Assembly (NCBI GenBank): GCA_963758025.1
Contig: CAVWUA010000001.1
Span: 372,001-436,000 of the forward strand
Length of the DNA stretch: 64,000 nt
DNA from: CAVWUA01 sp963758025
Lineage (GTDB): Bacteria; Planctomycetota; Planctomycetia; Isosphaerales; Isosphaeraceae
Direction of reading: 5' to 3'
Position numbers and translations under genes: made by a program. Under the pieces are notes generated by a model. The model saw nothing but the letters and a program-made list of their open reading frames with translations. It was not told the origin of the DNA and did no database searches. This document shows positions 1 to 10,055 of the stretch, in pieces. Numbering within the stretch: position 1 is the first letter of the stretch; every line of letters starts with the position of its first letter.

Positions 1-48
1 GATTCACTCGACGGACCGTTCCGCTCGGCTTATTTTTGAAGTTTTACC

Positions 49-231
49 GTGGAACTATATACGTCTCTTTTCGCATACATCGGCCCGGATACCATGCTCC
101 CGCTGGGGTCCGCTCTCGCGGCGGTCACGGGCGTCTTGATGCTGTTCGGGCGTTCCTTAAAATCTTTCATCCGTAAGATGTTCCGTCGCGCGAACCGCGG
201 ATTCCGGAATCGTGACGGGATGAGTGAATAA
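49..231 (+). CDS. Small single-pass membrane protein
   Basis: A 60-residue protein with a GTG start, one hydrophobic helix at about residues 14-34 (rich in Gly, Ala, Leu and Val) and a strongly basic tail with RKMFRRANR, which predicts the tail stays in the cytoplasm. It has no recognisable enzyme motif. It lies about 90 bp upstream of a phosphodiesterase-like gene on the same strand, so it may be co-transcribed with it and could help anchor or assemble that system; this is inference from position only. The start is uncertain because the window begins just upstream and the Shine-Dalgarno sequence is weak. Confidence 0.55.
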   Translation: MELYTSLFAYIGPDTMLPLGSALAAVTGVLMLFGRSLKSFIRKMFRRANRGFRNRDGMSE

Positions 232-323
232 ATTTCCGTCGTGACGCGCCGTCACCCGGAGATACTTCCTCCGGAATCTGTCGCTGACGCCGGAGAGGAG
301 GACCGGCCATCGTCGTCCAGAAA

Positions 324-2173
324 GTGATCGTGATCGGCCTGGATGGCCTGGAACCGTCGATCGTCGCCCCGATGCTCGACGCTGGCGCTTTTGCCGAATC
401 TGGAGAAGATGCGGAAGCGAGGCGGTTTTACGACGGTGGCGACGACCGCCCCGGCGCAGACGCCGGTGGCCTGGTCGAGCTTCGCCACGGGGGTCAATCC
501 CGGCGGCCACGGCATCTTCGACTTCCTCCGTCGCGACCCCGGCACCTACCTGCCCGACCTGGCGCTGAACCGTTACGAGCAAAAGAACGCCTTTCTGCCA
601 CCGAGGGCCGTCAACCTGCGGGGCGGAAAGCCGGTCTGGGAGGTGCTGTCGGACGCGGGAATCCGGTCGAGCATCGTGCGATGTCCTTGCACCTATCCGC
701 CCGACGCGATCCGCGGCCGGATGCTCTCGGGCATGGGGGTGCCGGACATCCGGGGAGGGCTGGGGACCTCGACCTTCTACACGACGGCACGCGACGTCAG
801 ACCGGGCGAGAGTGAGAACGCTCGTGCCGGTGCAGCGCGCGGCCGACGGCACGGTCGCCACGCAACTCGATCGGCCCGCGCAACCCGAAGGACCGCTCGG
901 AGTTGCGTCTTGAACTGACCATCCACCCCGACCCCGAGCGGCGACGGGTCTTGATCCGCTCGGCGGGAGCGCCGAACGAGCTGGAGGTCGGCCTTGGCCG
1001 CTGGAGCGACTGGCTGCGGGTGAAGTTCAAGCTGGGGATGTTCCAGACGGTGCGCGGGATCGTGCGGTTCCACCTGGCGAGCCTGGAGCCGGAGCTGGAG
1101 CTGTACGCCTCGCCGGTGAACTTCGACCCGGAATCCCCCCTGTTCCCGATCAGCGACACCGCCGGAGTTCGCCGCCGACCTGGCCGACGACCTGGGCCTC
1201 TATCACACGACCGGCATGGTCGAGGAGCACGGCGGCCTGAGCAACGGGCGGATCGGGGAAGCGGCGTTTCTCGACCAGTGCGACCGCGTCTGGCGGGAGC
1301 GCGAGGCGATGATGCTCCACGAGCTTCGAGCGGCTCGACAAGGGGTTGTTTTACGTGCCTGTTCGACACGCCCGACCGCGTCCAGCACATGTTCTGGCGG
1401 TTCCGCGAGCCGGACCATCCGGCGAACCGCGGCCAGCCGCCCGACCCGCAATGGACCGGCGTCATCGAGGAGCAGTACCGCCGGGCCGACGCGATGGTCG
1501 GCAAGGCCCTGGAATTCGCCGACGACAGGACGCTGGTCATCGCCCTCAGCGATCACGGCTTCAACAGCTTCCGGCGCGGGGTGGACCTGAACGCCTGGCT
1601 GCATCGAGCAAGGGCTGCTCGCCTTGAAGCCGGGAATCACTCCCGGCGAGCCGGCCGGCGACCTGCTGCGAAACGTGGATTGGGCGACGCACCCGGGCGT
1701 ATGCCCTGGGCCTCGGCGGCATCTATCTGAACCTGGCCGGGCGCGAGGCGTCGGGGATCGTGCGGCCGGAGGAGGCCGAGGACCTGAAAGGCCGGATTGT
1801 CGCCGGCGCTCTCCGGTCTGGAGGACCGCGAGCGCGGGACGGTGGCAATCCGGGCTGTGCAAACCCGCGAGGCGGTCTATCATGGGCCGTTCGTGGGCGA
1901 GGCGCCCGACCTGCTCGTGCACTTCGCCCCGGGCTACCGGGTGTCCTGGGGCTCCTCGATGGGCGGCGTGGCCGCCGCGTTGTTCGAGGACAACCGGCAA
2001 GAAATGGGCTGGCGACCACATCATCGACCCGGCCGCGGTGCCGGGCGTGCTGTTGATGAACCGGCCGTTCCGGCAGGACGGAGCGCGGCTCGTGGACCTG
2101 GCCCCCACGATCCTGGCCGCACTGGGGGTTCCCGAAAGGTCCCGCGATGGAAGGGAGTTCGCTGTTATCATGA
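324..2173 (+). CDS. Alkaline phosphatase family phosphodiesterase (frameshifted as sequenced)
   Basis: Alkaline-phosphatase-superfamily hydrolase of the type I phosphodiesterase/nucleotide pyrophosphatase kind, about 610 residues if repaired. Conserved pieces appear in order across several frames: VIGLDGLEP (first metal Asp), TPVAWSSFATG (nucleophile Thr region), LFDTPDRVQHMFWRF (Asp/His metal ligands), SDHGFNSF (Asp-His metal ligands), and a C-terminal LVDLAPTILAALGVP block. At least eight single-base breaks occur, near 381, 815, 870, 1160, 1323, 1352, 1602, 1803, 2003 and 2133, yet the protein is continuous in sense. GTG at 324 is the first usable start; a strong GGAGAGGAGG lies about 22 bases upstream, so the true start may be some codons earlier. 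The repaired stop overlaps the next start as ATGA. Substrate unknown. Confidence 0.75.
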
Positions 2174-3631
2174 AGATCCTGGTTCTGGGACTCGACTGCG
2201 CCGCCCCCGAATTGCTCTTCGGCGACGAGCGGCTGGAGAACTTCCGCCGCCTGATGGGGGCCGGATGCTACGGCCGGCTGGAGAGCGTCGTCCCGCCGAT
2301 CACCGTGCCGGCCTGGATGTGCATGGCCACCAGCCAGGACCCCGGCTCGCTCGGCATCTACGGCTTCCGCAATCGCGTCGATCACTCGTACGAAGGGCTG
2401 GGGATCGTCAACTCGCGCTCGATCGACGACCTGGCGATCTGGGACCAGGTGGCCCGCGACGGGAAGAAGTCGGTCATCATCGGCGTGCCGCCGGGCTACC
2501 CGCCGCGAAAGATCAACGGCGTCGCCGTCGGCTGCTTCCTCACGCCCGACACGGATAAGGAGGTCTTCACCCACCCGCCGGAGGTCAGCGACGAGATCCG
2601 CCAGCTCGTCGGTCACTACCCGGTCGACGTCAAGCGGGTTCCGCACCGAGGACAAGGCGTGGCTCCGCGACCAGATCTTCGAGATGAGCCGGACCCAGTT
2701 TCAGGTCGTGCGGCACTTCCTCCAGAACAAGGAATGGGAGCTACTTCCAGTTCGTCGATATCGGCCTGGACCGCATGCACCACGGGTTCTGGAAGTACCA
2801 CGACCCGGAGCACGTCCACCACGAGCCGAACAGCCCGTTCAAGGACGTCATCCGCGACTATTACCGCCACCTCGACGCCGAGCTGGGTACGATCCTGGAG
2901 CTGATCGACCGACGAGACGGTCGTCCTGGTCGTTTCCGACCACGGCGCCCAGCGGCTCGACGGCGGGTTCTGCGTCAACGAGTGGCTCGTCCAGGAGGGG
3001 CTGCTCGTCCTGAACGAATATCCGAAGCAGGTCACGCCGTTCGCCAAGCTCGACGTGAACTGGGAGAAAACCCGGGTCTGGAGCGAGGGGGGCTACTACG
3101 CCCGCGTCTTCTTCAACGTCAAGGGGCGCGAGCCGAACGGCGTGATCGAACCGGCGGATTACGAGCGGTTCCGCGACGAGATCAAGGCGAAGTTCGAGGC
3201 GACCGTCGGCCCCGACGGCCAGCCCCTGGGCACCCTGGTCTTCAAGCCGCAAGAGATTTACAAGGAGGTCCGCAACGTCGCCCCCGACCTGATCGTCCAC
3301 TTCGGCGCCCTCTACTGGCGGTCGATCGGCGGGGTCGGCTACCCTACGGTCCACATCCGGGAAAACGACACCGGGCCGGACGACTGCAATCACGCCCAGT
3401 TCGGCTCGTTCATCCTGGCCGTCGCCGAACAACCCGCTCCAGGGGGAGATCCAGGGAGCCCGCTTGCTCGACATCGCCCCGACCTTGCTGGAACTCGGCG
3501 GCTATGACATCCCTCCCACGATGCAAGGCCGCTCGCTCGTCGCCGGTCAGGCTCAGAACGGTGGAGGCTACCGCGACGACGAGGAAGCCGCCGTGCGCGA
3601 GCGGCTCAAGGGGCTGGGCTACATTTCCTGA
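2170..3631 (+). CDS. Alkaline phosphatase family phosphodiesterase, second copy (frameshifted)
   Basis: A second type I phosphodiesterase-like member of the alkaline phosphatase superfamily, about 487 residues when repaired, distinct from the gene before it. Motifs in order: LVLGLDCAAPELL (metal Asp), PPITVPAWMCMATS (nucleophile region with Thr), VDIGLDRMHHGFWKY (Asp/His ligands) and VVSDHGAQRLDGGF (Asp-His ligands). The C terminus has LLDIAPTLLELGGYDIP and ends RLKGLGYIS. Breaks lie near 2640, 2745, 2912 and 3425. The ATG at 2170 overlaps the preceding stop by four bases, indicating translational coupling. No signal peptide or membrane helix is visible, so it is probably cytoplasmic. The substrate cannot be read from the sequence; phosphodiester, nucleotide or phosphoglycan cleavage are all possible. 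Confidence 0.78.
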
Positions 3632-3717
3632 CGATCCCTTCCAACTTCGGTCGGGTGGCTCTGGATCTCGTCCGCGAGACGAGACCAGGGCCATCCCTTC
3701 CCTTCCCTCGCTCAACA

Positions 3718-5571
3718 ATGAATGTGCAGACCAGCCCACTTGTCGAATCCACCCCGGTTCCGCGGACGACGGCGCCGACTCCCGGCGGCGTCCTCCGCCT
3801 GGCGGTGGTGGTCGGGCTGATCGCCGGTGGGCTGGACCTTGGAGCGTTCTTGCTCAAACACAAGGTCTTTGCCGAGAGTTTCTATTATGTGAGCCGGCAT
3901 TTCGTCTGGATGATTCCCGTGGGAACACTGCTTTATGTGTTCCTCCCGGCGTTGGTTCTGGCCTCGCGGGCGCGTCGGCCCGGACGGGTGAGCTGGCCGG
4001 TGGTCCTGGGCGTGCTGACGGCGGTGGGCGTGCTCGACGTGCTGCTCCGGCTTCCGCTGCACGGCCTGGCGTGTCTTCTGCTGGCCGCCGGCGTGGGGGT
4101 CCAGGCGGGCCGGATCGCCGGTCCGAGAATGCCGTCGGCGTCGCGCCTCGTGAGCCTCTCGGCGGTGGGGATGGGGCTTGGCGTGGGCGGCCTCATGGTC
4201 GGGATGATCGCCGCGCAGGTGATCCGGGAACACCGGGAACGGGCGGCCCTGTCGCCCGCGCCTCGCGGTGCCCCGAACGTGCTGCTGCTCGTGCTCGACT
4301 CGGTTCGCTCGCGGAGCGTCAGCCTCGACGGCTACGAACGCGAGACGACGCCGAACCTCGAACGCCTGGCGGCGCGGGGGGTGCGGTTCGACAAGGCGCT
4401 GGCGACCTCCCCCTGGACGTTAACCTCGCATTCCAGCATGTTCACGGGTCGCTGGCGGCACGAGCTGTCTGTCGGCTGGAGCAAACCGCTGGATGCGACG
4501 TTTCCCACCCTGGCCGAGTACCTGGCCGCGAACGGGTACGAGACCGCCGGGTTCGTCGCCAACAACAATTATTGCCAGTGGGAAACCGGCCTCGCGCGGG
4601 TTCATCCATTACGAGGATTATCCGCTCTCGGTCGGGGAGGTCCTGGTGGAGCCGGGCATCGGGCACCGGCTGGTCTCCCTCGCGTACGACCTGGTCCCCT
4701 GGCAGCCGGTCAAACTCTTCTGGTATCACGCCAAGAATGCCGACGAGGTGCACCGGGAGTTCCTCGCCTGGCTCGACGGTCGGAGCGCGCGGAACCGGCC
4801 GTTCTTCGCGTTTCTCAACGACTTCGACGCTCATGAGCCGTATCTGGTGCCGCCGGAGGCGAACCCCCGGCACTTCGGCCGCGCGCCGCAAACATACGAC
4901 GAAATCATGACCCTGATGCACTGGCCACACGTGAGCCAGCCGGAGCACGTCGCGCACCGCGCGCTGGCGAACGATGCCTATGACGATTGCATCGCCTCGC
5001 TGGACCGGCGGATTGGCCGCCTCTGGACGCAGCTCGATCGACGGGGCGTGCTGGACAATACGGTGCTGATCGTCGTGTCGGATCACGGCGAGAGCATCGG
5101 CGAGCATGGCCTGTACGGCCACCGCCTGAGCGTCTATCGGCAGGAGGTGGAGGTTCCGCTCTTGATGGTCGGGCCGGGCGTTCCGTCGGGAGAGACCGTG
5201 GACGCTCCCGTGAGCCTGCGCGACCTTCCGGCGACGATCGCCGACCTGACCGGCCTGGGGGACGTCGCGCCGTTTCCGGGCCGCTCGCTCGCCCGGTTCT
5301 GGACCCCGGGAGGCGGCGCGTTGAGGCCGACTCGCCGCTGTCGGAGATGCGTTACGAGGACAAGGGGACGAGCCGCTTCGCGATCGCGGCCGAGGGGTTC
5401 CACTACATCCGTGCCGAGGACGGCAAGAAAGAAGAACTCTTCGATCTGAACGACGACCCCGCGGAAGCCCACAACCTGGCCCGCGAGGCGGACAAGGGGC
5501 CGATCTTGCAACGGTTCCGCCGACGGCTTCAGCAGATCGTGCCTGGGCTGAGAGTCAATGCGGCTCCTTGA
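3718..5571 (+). CDS. Membrane-anchored sulfatase-like hydrolase (two frameshifts)
   Basis: About 617 residues. The first 180 or so carry roughly four or five hydrophobic helices (for example around LRLAVVVGLIAGGLDLGAF and FVWMIPVGTLLYVFLPALVL); the rest is a sulfatase-fold catalytic domain. Seen: LLLVLDSVRSRSV (metal Asp), SPWTLTSHSSMFTG at the nucleophile site, NDFDAHEPYLVP, and VVSDHGESIGEHGLYGH (metal Asp/His). The nucleophile site has no Cys/Ser-x-Pro-x-Arg signature needed for formylglycine, so a Thr nucleophile is likely, as in phosphatases and phospho-headgroup transferases of the same superfamily. True sulfatase activity is therefore doubtful. Breaks lie near 4600 and 5320. ATG 3718 is chosen as the start just ahead of the first helix block. 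It follows two phosphodiesterase-like genes on the same strand. Confidence 0.78.
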
Positions 5572-5977
5572 GTCCCGCGGCTTGAAGGAGCGTTGCCCGC
5601 AGGGATTCGGCCGTGAACGGCTTGGGCAGAAAGTAGCGCACGCCGAGTTGTCGAAGATCCTGGATCAGGTCCTCATTGAAGGCCGCTGAACAGGCCACGA
5701 TTGGCAGGTTGGGAGACGTTTCCCGGACCGAACGGGCGACCTCGACGCCATTGTGGACCGGCAGCATGATATCGAGCAGGATGACGTCCAGCCGATCCCC
5801 GTCCGCCTGAAACCGCTCCAGCGCAATGCCTCCATCGGACGCTTCGATCACCAGAAAACGCCATCCTTTCAGGAGCCGGACGATCACCCGCCGTAACAGG
5901 GAGTCGTCCTCAACCACGAGCACACATCCCGAATCCGTGGTTTCGGCAACGTGCGCTGACTCCGTGCTCATCCTCAT
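5555..5977 (-). CDS. Single-domain response regulator (CheY-like receiver)
   Basis: A 140-residue stand-alone receiver domain. Acidic pocket EDD at residues 23-25, phospho-acceptor Asp69 in ILLDIMLP, the switch Ser/Ala region IVACSA, and the conserved Lys in FLPKPF. No output domain follows, so it acts by protein-protein contact or as a phosphorelay intermediate. The start at 5977 is preferred over longer in-frame options because GGAGC lies about 8 bases upstream and the receiver fold begins soon after. Its last 17 bases overlap the end of the convergent sulfatase-like gene. No histidine kinase is encoded nearby, so its partner is unknown. Confidence 0.88.
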   Translation of the reverse strand: MRMSTESAHVAETTDSGCVLVVEDDSLLRRVIVRLLKGWRFLVIEASDGGIALERFQADGDRLDVILLDIMLPVHNGVEVARSVRETSPNLPIVACSAAFNEDLIQDLRQLGVRYFLPKPFTAESLRATLLQAAGLKEPH

Positions 5978-6323
5978 GATGCTCCGCTCCGAAGCTCCTT
6001 TTTGAGATAACCCGCGTCCTCCTCCTGGGTGAACGATTCGCCAAGACGACGCCAATTCGTAAGGCATTTCACCCCCGAATCCGCCGCCCGAACAACGTCT
6101 CTCGTTCGACCCACGGGTTATCGATAAACCGCGAAAGCACGATGATTACGTAATCCCACGGCGGGGGCAAGGCGTCTCTCAACGGAGATCGTATTCTCGA
6201 AAATTTATTTATTAACTCAGGTCCGTGTCGGTCGATCCAAGCTGGATGAACGTCAAATGTTATGTCGGCTCGCGTTCCTCTTGGCGCGTTATTCTGGTCC
6301 GCGATTTTTGAGAATTATCCTCG
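5978..6323. other. Non-coding spacer
   Basis: About 345 bases upstream of the response regulator and downstream of the isomerase-like gene (both on the minus strand). The stretch 6180-6260 is unusually AT-rich for this window, which would suit a promoter for the response regulator. I see no supported gene, RNA or long repeat. Confidence 0.4.
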
Positions 6324-7857
6324 TCAGGAGGTCAGGATTCGCACGCGGAAGCCGAGGGCCTGCGACAGGGCGACCATCTCGCCGAAGATGTCGCCGTAGG
6401 CCACGGCGATGTGGTTGCTCATGTAGTGGGCCATGACGGTCTCCATCGAGCAACCGAGGTCGGCCGCCATGAACGGCCACTGGCGGGTCGTCCCCCGCCA
6501 CCAGCGCTCGCGGACGTCGTCGGGCAGCGCGACCGACTCGCCCCGGCCGAGGTCCATGACGAGCTCGCCCTGGCGGTCGATCCAGGCCCGCGCCCAGGTG
6601 ATCGCCCCCGGCAGGCTCACGCCGGCGAACGTGCCGCCGGGGACGGGGAAGTAGCCCGACGGCTGCCGGTAGCTGTGGACGCCCCTGGAGCGTCCTCGGA
6701 TCGTGGTTGAAGGCGTAGGCGCCGCAAGATGCCGGAGTTGAGCAGGACCCAGAGCCAGCGTCCTTCGTGCTCGGCCCCCCAGCGCACGTCGTGGAACATG
6801 ACCGAGCCGGGCAGTCCCTTGGCCTCCAGCACGCGCTTCATCAGCTCCATCGGCACGAGGTTCCCCTGATCGGCCTCGGTGCTGGTCATGATCGGCGTGG
6901 CCGTTCGACTCGGGCCGGGCGTGCGAGTTGAGCAGCCCCTCGGCGAAGTCGCTCGGCGGCAAGCAGCTTCAGGAGGCCGAGCTGGTACTGCCAGCCCAGG
7001 CAATCGGCGCCGGAATTCGTCGATCAGGTCGAGCACGGCCAGATAGCCGCGCAGCTGTTCGCGGGTGGCCTCCGGGGTGAAGTCCTCGGCGTCCGACTCC
7101 CCCCAGTGGAACGTCACGCCCCGATCCTGGACGAACCGGAAGGCGTCCTCGACGCGCGTGTCGCTGATCCGCTCGCGCGCGATCGACCAGCCAGGCCTGA
7201 TCGACCTTGTGCTCGCTGAAGCCGATCGGATAGAGCAGGCGCGGGCCGAAGTAGCCGTTGATCATGCCCATCGAAGTGTCGCCGAGCATCAGGGCGAGCA
7301 CCCGCTTGCGGCGGATCTGCGTCGCGCACGCGCTCGGCGAGTGGCCAGGGCCTCGGCCGAGACGGCCCCCGCGCCGTGAAGTTCCTGGGTGTCGTAGGCG
7401 ATCCGGCCGGTCGAGCACCACTCGTCGAGCCGCTCCATGAACGGCGTCGTCGGCCGTCCAGTCGGGCGCGTCGGTCCAGACGCGCGAGGCGGCGCGGCCG
7501 ACGCTTTCGAGCGACGCCCCGGTGTTCAGCAGGGCGACCAGCCCCGGCCACGTCCCCGAGAAGTTCGAGGCCAGCAGGAGCGGGTTCTCCTTGCCCACCA
7601 CGCCATCGACCGTGTGCGGGGCGTACGTCCAGTGGACGAAGACGCCGACCATCGGGTCGTCGATCGGCCCGAGCTTGGCGATGGCCTCGTCGGGCCGGGT
7701 CAGGTAGCCCTCGACCACGTAGGGCGATCCGGCCGAGCTTCTTCAAGGCGGCCGACAGTTGCTCGGTGGTCTCTCGGGATTGCGGCAAGGCCCACTCGTT
7801 GGGCTTCGCCCGGTAATCCCCCGGCCAGAAGATGGCGACCTTCTTCGCTGCTGGCAT
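6324..7857 (-). CDS. L-fucose/L-arabinose isomerase-like protein (frameshifted)
   Basis: About 510 residues when repaired. The N terminus (KKVAIFWPGDYRAKPNEWALPQ) leads into a Rossmann-like region, and the rest resembles the L-fucose/L-arabinose isomerase superfamily: LALMLGDTSMGMINGYFGP, then TSTEADQGNLVPMELMKRV, and a C-terminal barrel with GYFPVPGGTFAGVSLPGAI and a final MVALSQALGFRVRILTS. Family members interconvert aldoses and ketoses using a divalent metal; the exact sugar cannot be read here. Six or more single-base breaks fall between about 6690 and 7745, one of the densest runs in the window. The start ATG at 7857 is clear; it is divergent from the FAD oxidoreductase across 196 bp. 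Alternative: an isomerase-fold homologue that no longer catalyses sugar isomerisation. Confidence 0.65.
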
Positions 7858-8053
7858 GTTTTGGCTCCGTCGTGTGGGCAGGATTCCCCGGAATGCGGTC
7901 GTTGCGCGATCGTCAAGAAGTAACCGGTGGACAATCGCCAGTAAACCGGAGAGAGTAAACGCCGGCCAGTCTCTTGTCGCCCCGCATCTGGCGCGGCGAT
8001 CGCCGGGCAAGGCCCCCTGGTCACGGTCCACTACTCTCCAATGAGGTGAGGCG

Positions 8054-9538
8054 ATGTACGATCTCGTGGTGCTGGGCGGCGGATCGGGCGGCTTGAACGT
8101 GGCGACGGCCGCCGCGCGCGTGGGCGCTTCGGTCGCCCTGATCGAGCGCTATCACCTCGGCGGCGAATGCACGCATACGGCCTGTGTGCCGAGCAAGACG
8201 TTAATTCAGGCCGCCCGGGTCGCTCATCAGGCCCGCCAGGCGGAAGGCTACGGAATCCGGGTCGGGTCGGTCGAGGTCGATTTCCCGGCGGTCATGTCGC
8301 GCGTGCATGAGGTCGTCGCGCACTTCGCCGGCAGCGATTCGGGCGAGAGCCTCGAAGCCAGGGGGATCACCGTCTATCGCGGCGCGCCCCGGTTCGAATC
8401 CTACGACACGGTCGTGCTCGACGAGCGCGAGCGCATCCAGGGGCAGCGGTTCGTCATCGCCACCGGCTCGCGTCCGGCAATCCCCGCGATCACTGGGATG
8501 GAGAAGACCGGGCACCTTGATAACACGACGATCTGGAACCTGAACAAACGCCCCGAGTCGCTCCTGGTCATCGGCGCGGGGGCCGTCGGCATGGAGTTCG
8601 GCCAGGCTCTGTCTCGGCTCGGCACGAAGGTCACGATCCTCGAAATGAGCGACCGCATCCTGCCGAACGAGGACCCGGAGGTTTCCGAGCGGGTCCACAA
8701 ACTGCTGGAGGCGGAGGGAATCACTTTCCATACGGGGGTCGAGATCACCGGGGTCAGCGACCGCAACGGCCGCAAACTCGTGAAGTTCCGTCGCCAGGGG
8801 ACGAAGGAGACGTTTGAGACGGAGCACTCCCACCTCTTGGTCGCCACGGGCCGCCTGGCGAACGTCGAGGACCTGAATCTGGAGGCTGTCGGCATCCACG
8901 CCGACCCCCGCCACGGGATCGAGGTGGACGAGTACCTACAGACACGCACCCGGCACATCTACGCCATCGGCGACGTGATCGGCCACCACCAGTGGACCCA
9001 TGCCGCCGAGCGCGAGGCGTCGGTCGCGTTCCAGAACGCCGTGCTCCGCGTGCCGAAGAAGATCGACTACAGCGCCGTGCCGTGGACGACCTTCCTCGAC
9101 CCGGAGGTCGCCACCGTCGGTCTGACCGAACCTCAGGCCCGGGAGCAGGAGTCGGACGTTCGCGTCTTTCGGGCGGAGTTCGCCGACCTGGACCGCGCCT
9201 GGATCGACGGCCAGACCAGCGGGTTCGCCAAGGTCGTGACCACGCCCTCGGGAAAGATCCTCGGAGCGACAATCGTCGGTCCCGAGGCCGGCACGGTCCT
9301 CCAGGAATTCGTCCTGGCGATGGAGCACGGCCTGTCGCTCGGTGACGTGGCCGGAACCGTCCACCCCTACCCGACCTACGGGGCGATGGCCCGAAAACTG
9401 GGTAATCAGTTCCTCGCTACCCGGCTCGAAAAAGGTTACGTGCAGACCGCGCTCCGATGGTTCTACGGTTATCAGCCCAAGGCCGGTGAGAAACCCACAG
9501 CGCAGCCCGTAGCTCAGGCCGACGGTGACCAACACTGA
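8054..9538 (+). CDS. FAD-dependent pyridine nucleotide-disulfide oxidoreductase (mercuric reductase-like)
   Basis: An intact 494-residue group I flavoprotein disulfide reductase. FAD site GGGSGG at residues 8-13, redox-active pair in GGECTHTACVPSK (Cys-x4-Cys), NAD(P) site VIGAGAVGMEFG, second FAD motif IYAIGDV, and a dimerisation domain. At the C-terminal interface, lipoamide dehydrogenases have His-Pro-Thr-x-x-Glu and MerA has a Tyr at the His position; here it reads YPTYGA, so Tyr replaces His and Ala replaces Glu. The C-terminal Cys pair that binds mercury in MerA is absent. A genuine mercuric reductase or lipoamide dehydrogenase is therefore unlikely; substrate unknown. ATG with GAGGTGAGG just upstream supports the start. 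Confidence 0.88.
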   Translation: MYDLVVLGGGSGGLNVATAAARVGASVALIERYHLGGECTHTACVPSKTLIQAARVAHQARQAEGYGIRVGSVEVDFPAVMSRVHEVVAHFAGSDSGESLEARGITVYRGAPRFESYDTVVLDERERIQGQRFVIATGSRPAIPAITGMEKTGHLDNTTIWNLNKRPESLLVIGAGAVGMEFGQALSRLGTKVTILEMSDRILPNEDPEVSERVHKLLEAEGITFHTGVEITGVSDRNGRKLVKFRRQGTKETFETEHSHLLVATGRLANVEDLNLEAVGIHADPRHGIEVDEYLQTRTRHIYAIGDVIGHHQWTHAAEREASVAFQNAVLRVPKKIDYSAVPWTTFLDPEVATVGLTEPQAREQESDVRVFRAEFADLDRAWIDGQTSGFAKVVTTPSGKILGATIVGPEAGTVLQEFVLAMEHGLSLGDVAGTVHPYPTYGAMARKLGNQFLATRLEKGYVQTALRWFYGYQPKAGEKPTAQPVAQADGDQH

Positions 9539-9565
9539 GAACGGAAGCCGGATACGGAACGAAGA

Positions 9566-9781
9566 TTACCCCTGGTATCCGGTGTTCGGTCGCTTGCCGA
9601 GCACCTCGATGGCCAGGGGGACCGTGGTCAAGGCACCGACCACCGCCAGTGTCCAGCCGACCGCCCGGCGCTGGTCGGCGGTCAGTCGATCGGCCAGAAG
9701 GAGGCCGACCCCCGCGCCCAGCATGACGCGCGTGCTCGCGATCAGACCGATCTCCGGAAGCGTCACAGATCGCTCGATCAT
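9566..9781 (-). CDS. Small two-helix membrane protein
   Basis: A 71-residue protein with two hydrophobic segments (IGLIASTRVMLGAGVGLLLA and VGWTLAVVGALTTVPLAIEVL) joined by a short polar loop DRLTADQRRA. The start ATG at 9781 has GGGGGA about 7 bases upstream; a longer in-frame option exists but has no comparable site. It is convergent with the FAD oxidoreductase, 27 bp apart. It resembles small hypothetical membrane proteins and has no motif giving a function. Confidence 0.6.
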   Translation of the reverse strand: MIERSVTLPEIGLIASTRVMLGAGVGLLLADRLTADQRRAVGWTLAVVGALTTVPLAIEVLGKRPNTGYQG

Positions 9782-10055
9782 GGGATTTCCCCCAGGCTTG
9801 TGGCAAACCAGGAAACGCGAGGCGACTGGGAAGCGAGGATCGCGAGTACCGATTGTCATTCGCATTCCCCTGCAAGGCGATCCCCGCTAAAATCGCGCCC
9901 GAATGGCTCTGGATTCACCTCTGTTCGACGGTTCTCCGGATGGAATGTGGTGTGATTGGGCCGCGCGGTCGATCATCAAGAGACGGCGCGGCTGGGTCGT
10001 CCTGTCCGACGTGACGACCAAGGATGGTCGAATCGAGGGAAGGATTCCCTGTCTC

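Noticed and set aside
2775..4910. Open frame of about 710 codons on the plus strand
   Set aside because: Only its first 40 residues match the phosphodiesterase; the rest is an out-of-frame reading of the real genes.
8389..8404. GGTTCGAATCC, a tRNA-like motif
   Set aside because: It lies inside the FAD oxidoreductase coding sequence (APRFESYDT) with no supporting arms.
8054..9538. Mercuric reductase (merA) assignment
   Set aside because: The C-terminal Cys pair and the interface Glu are absent, and no mer genes are nearby.
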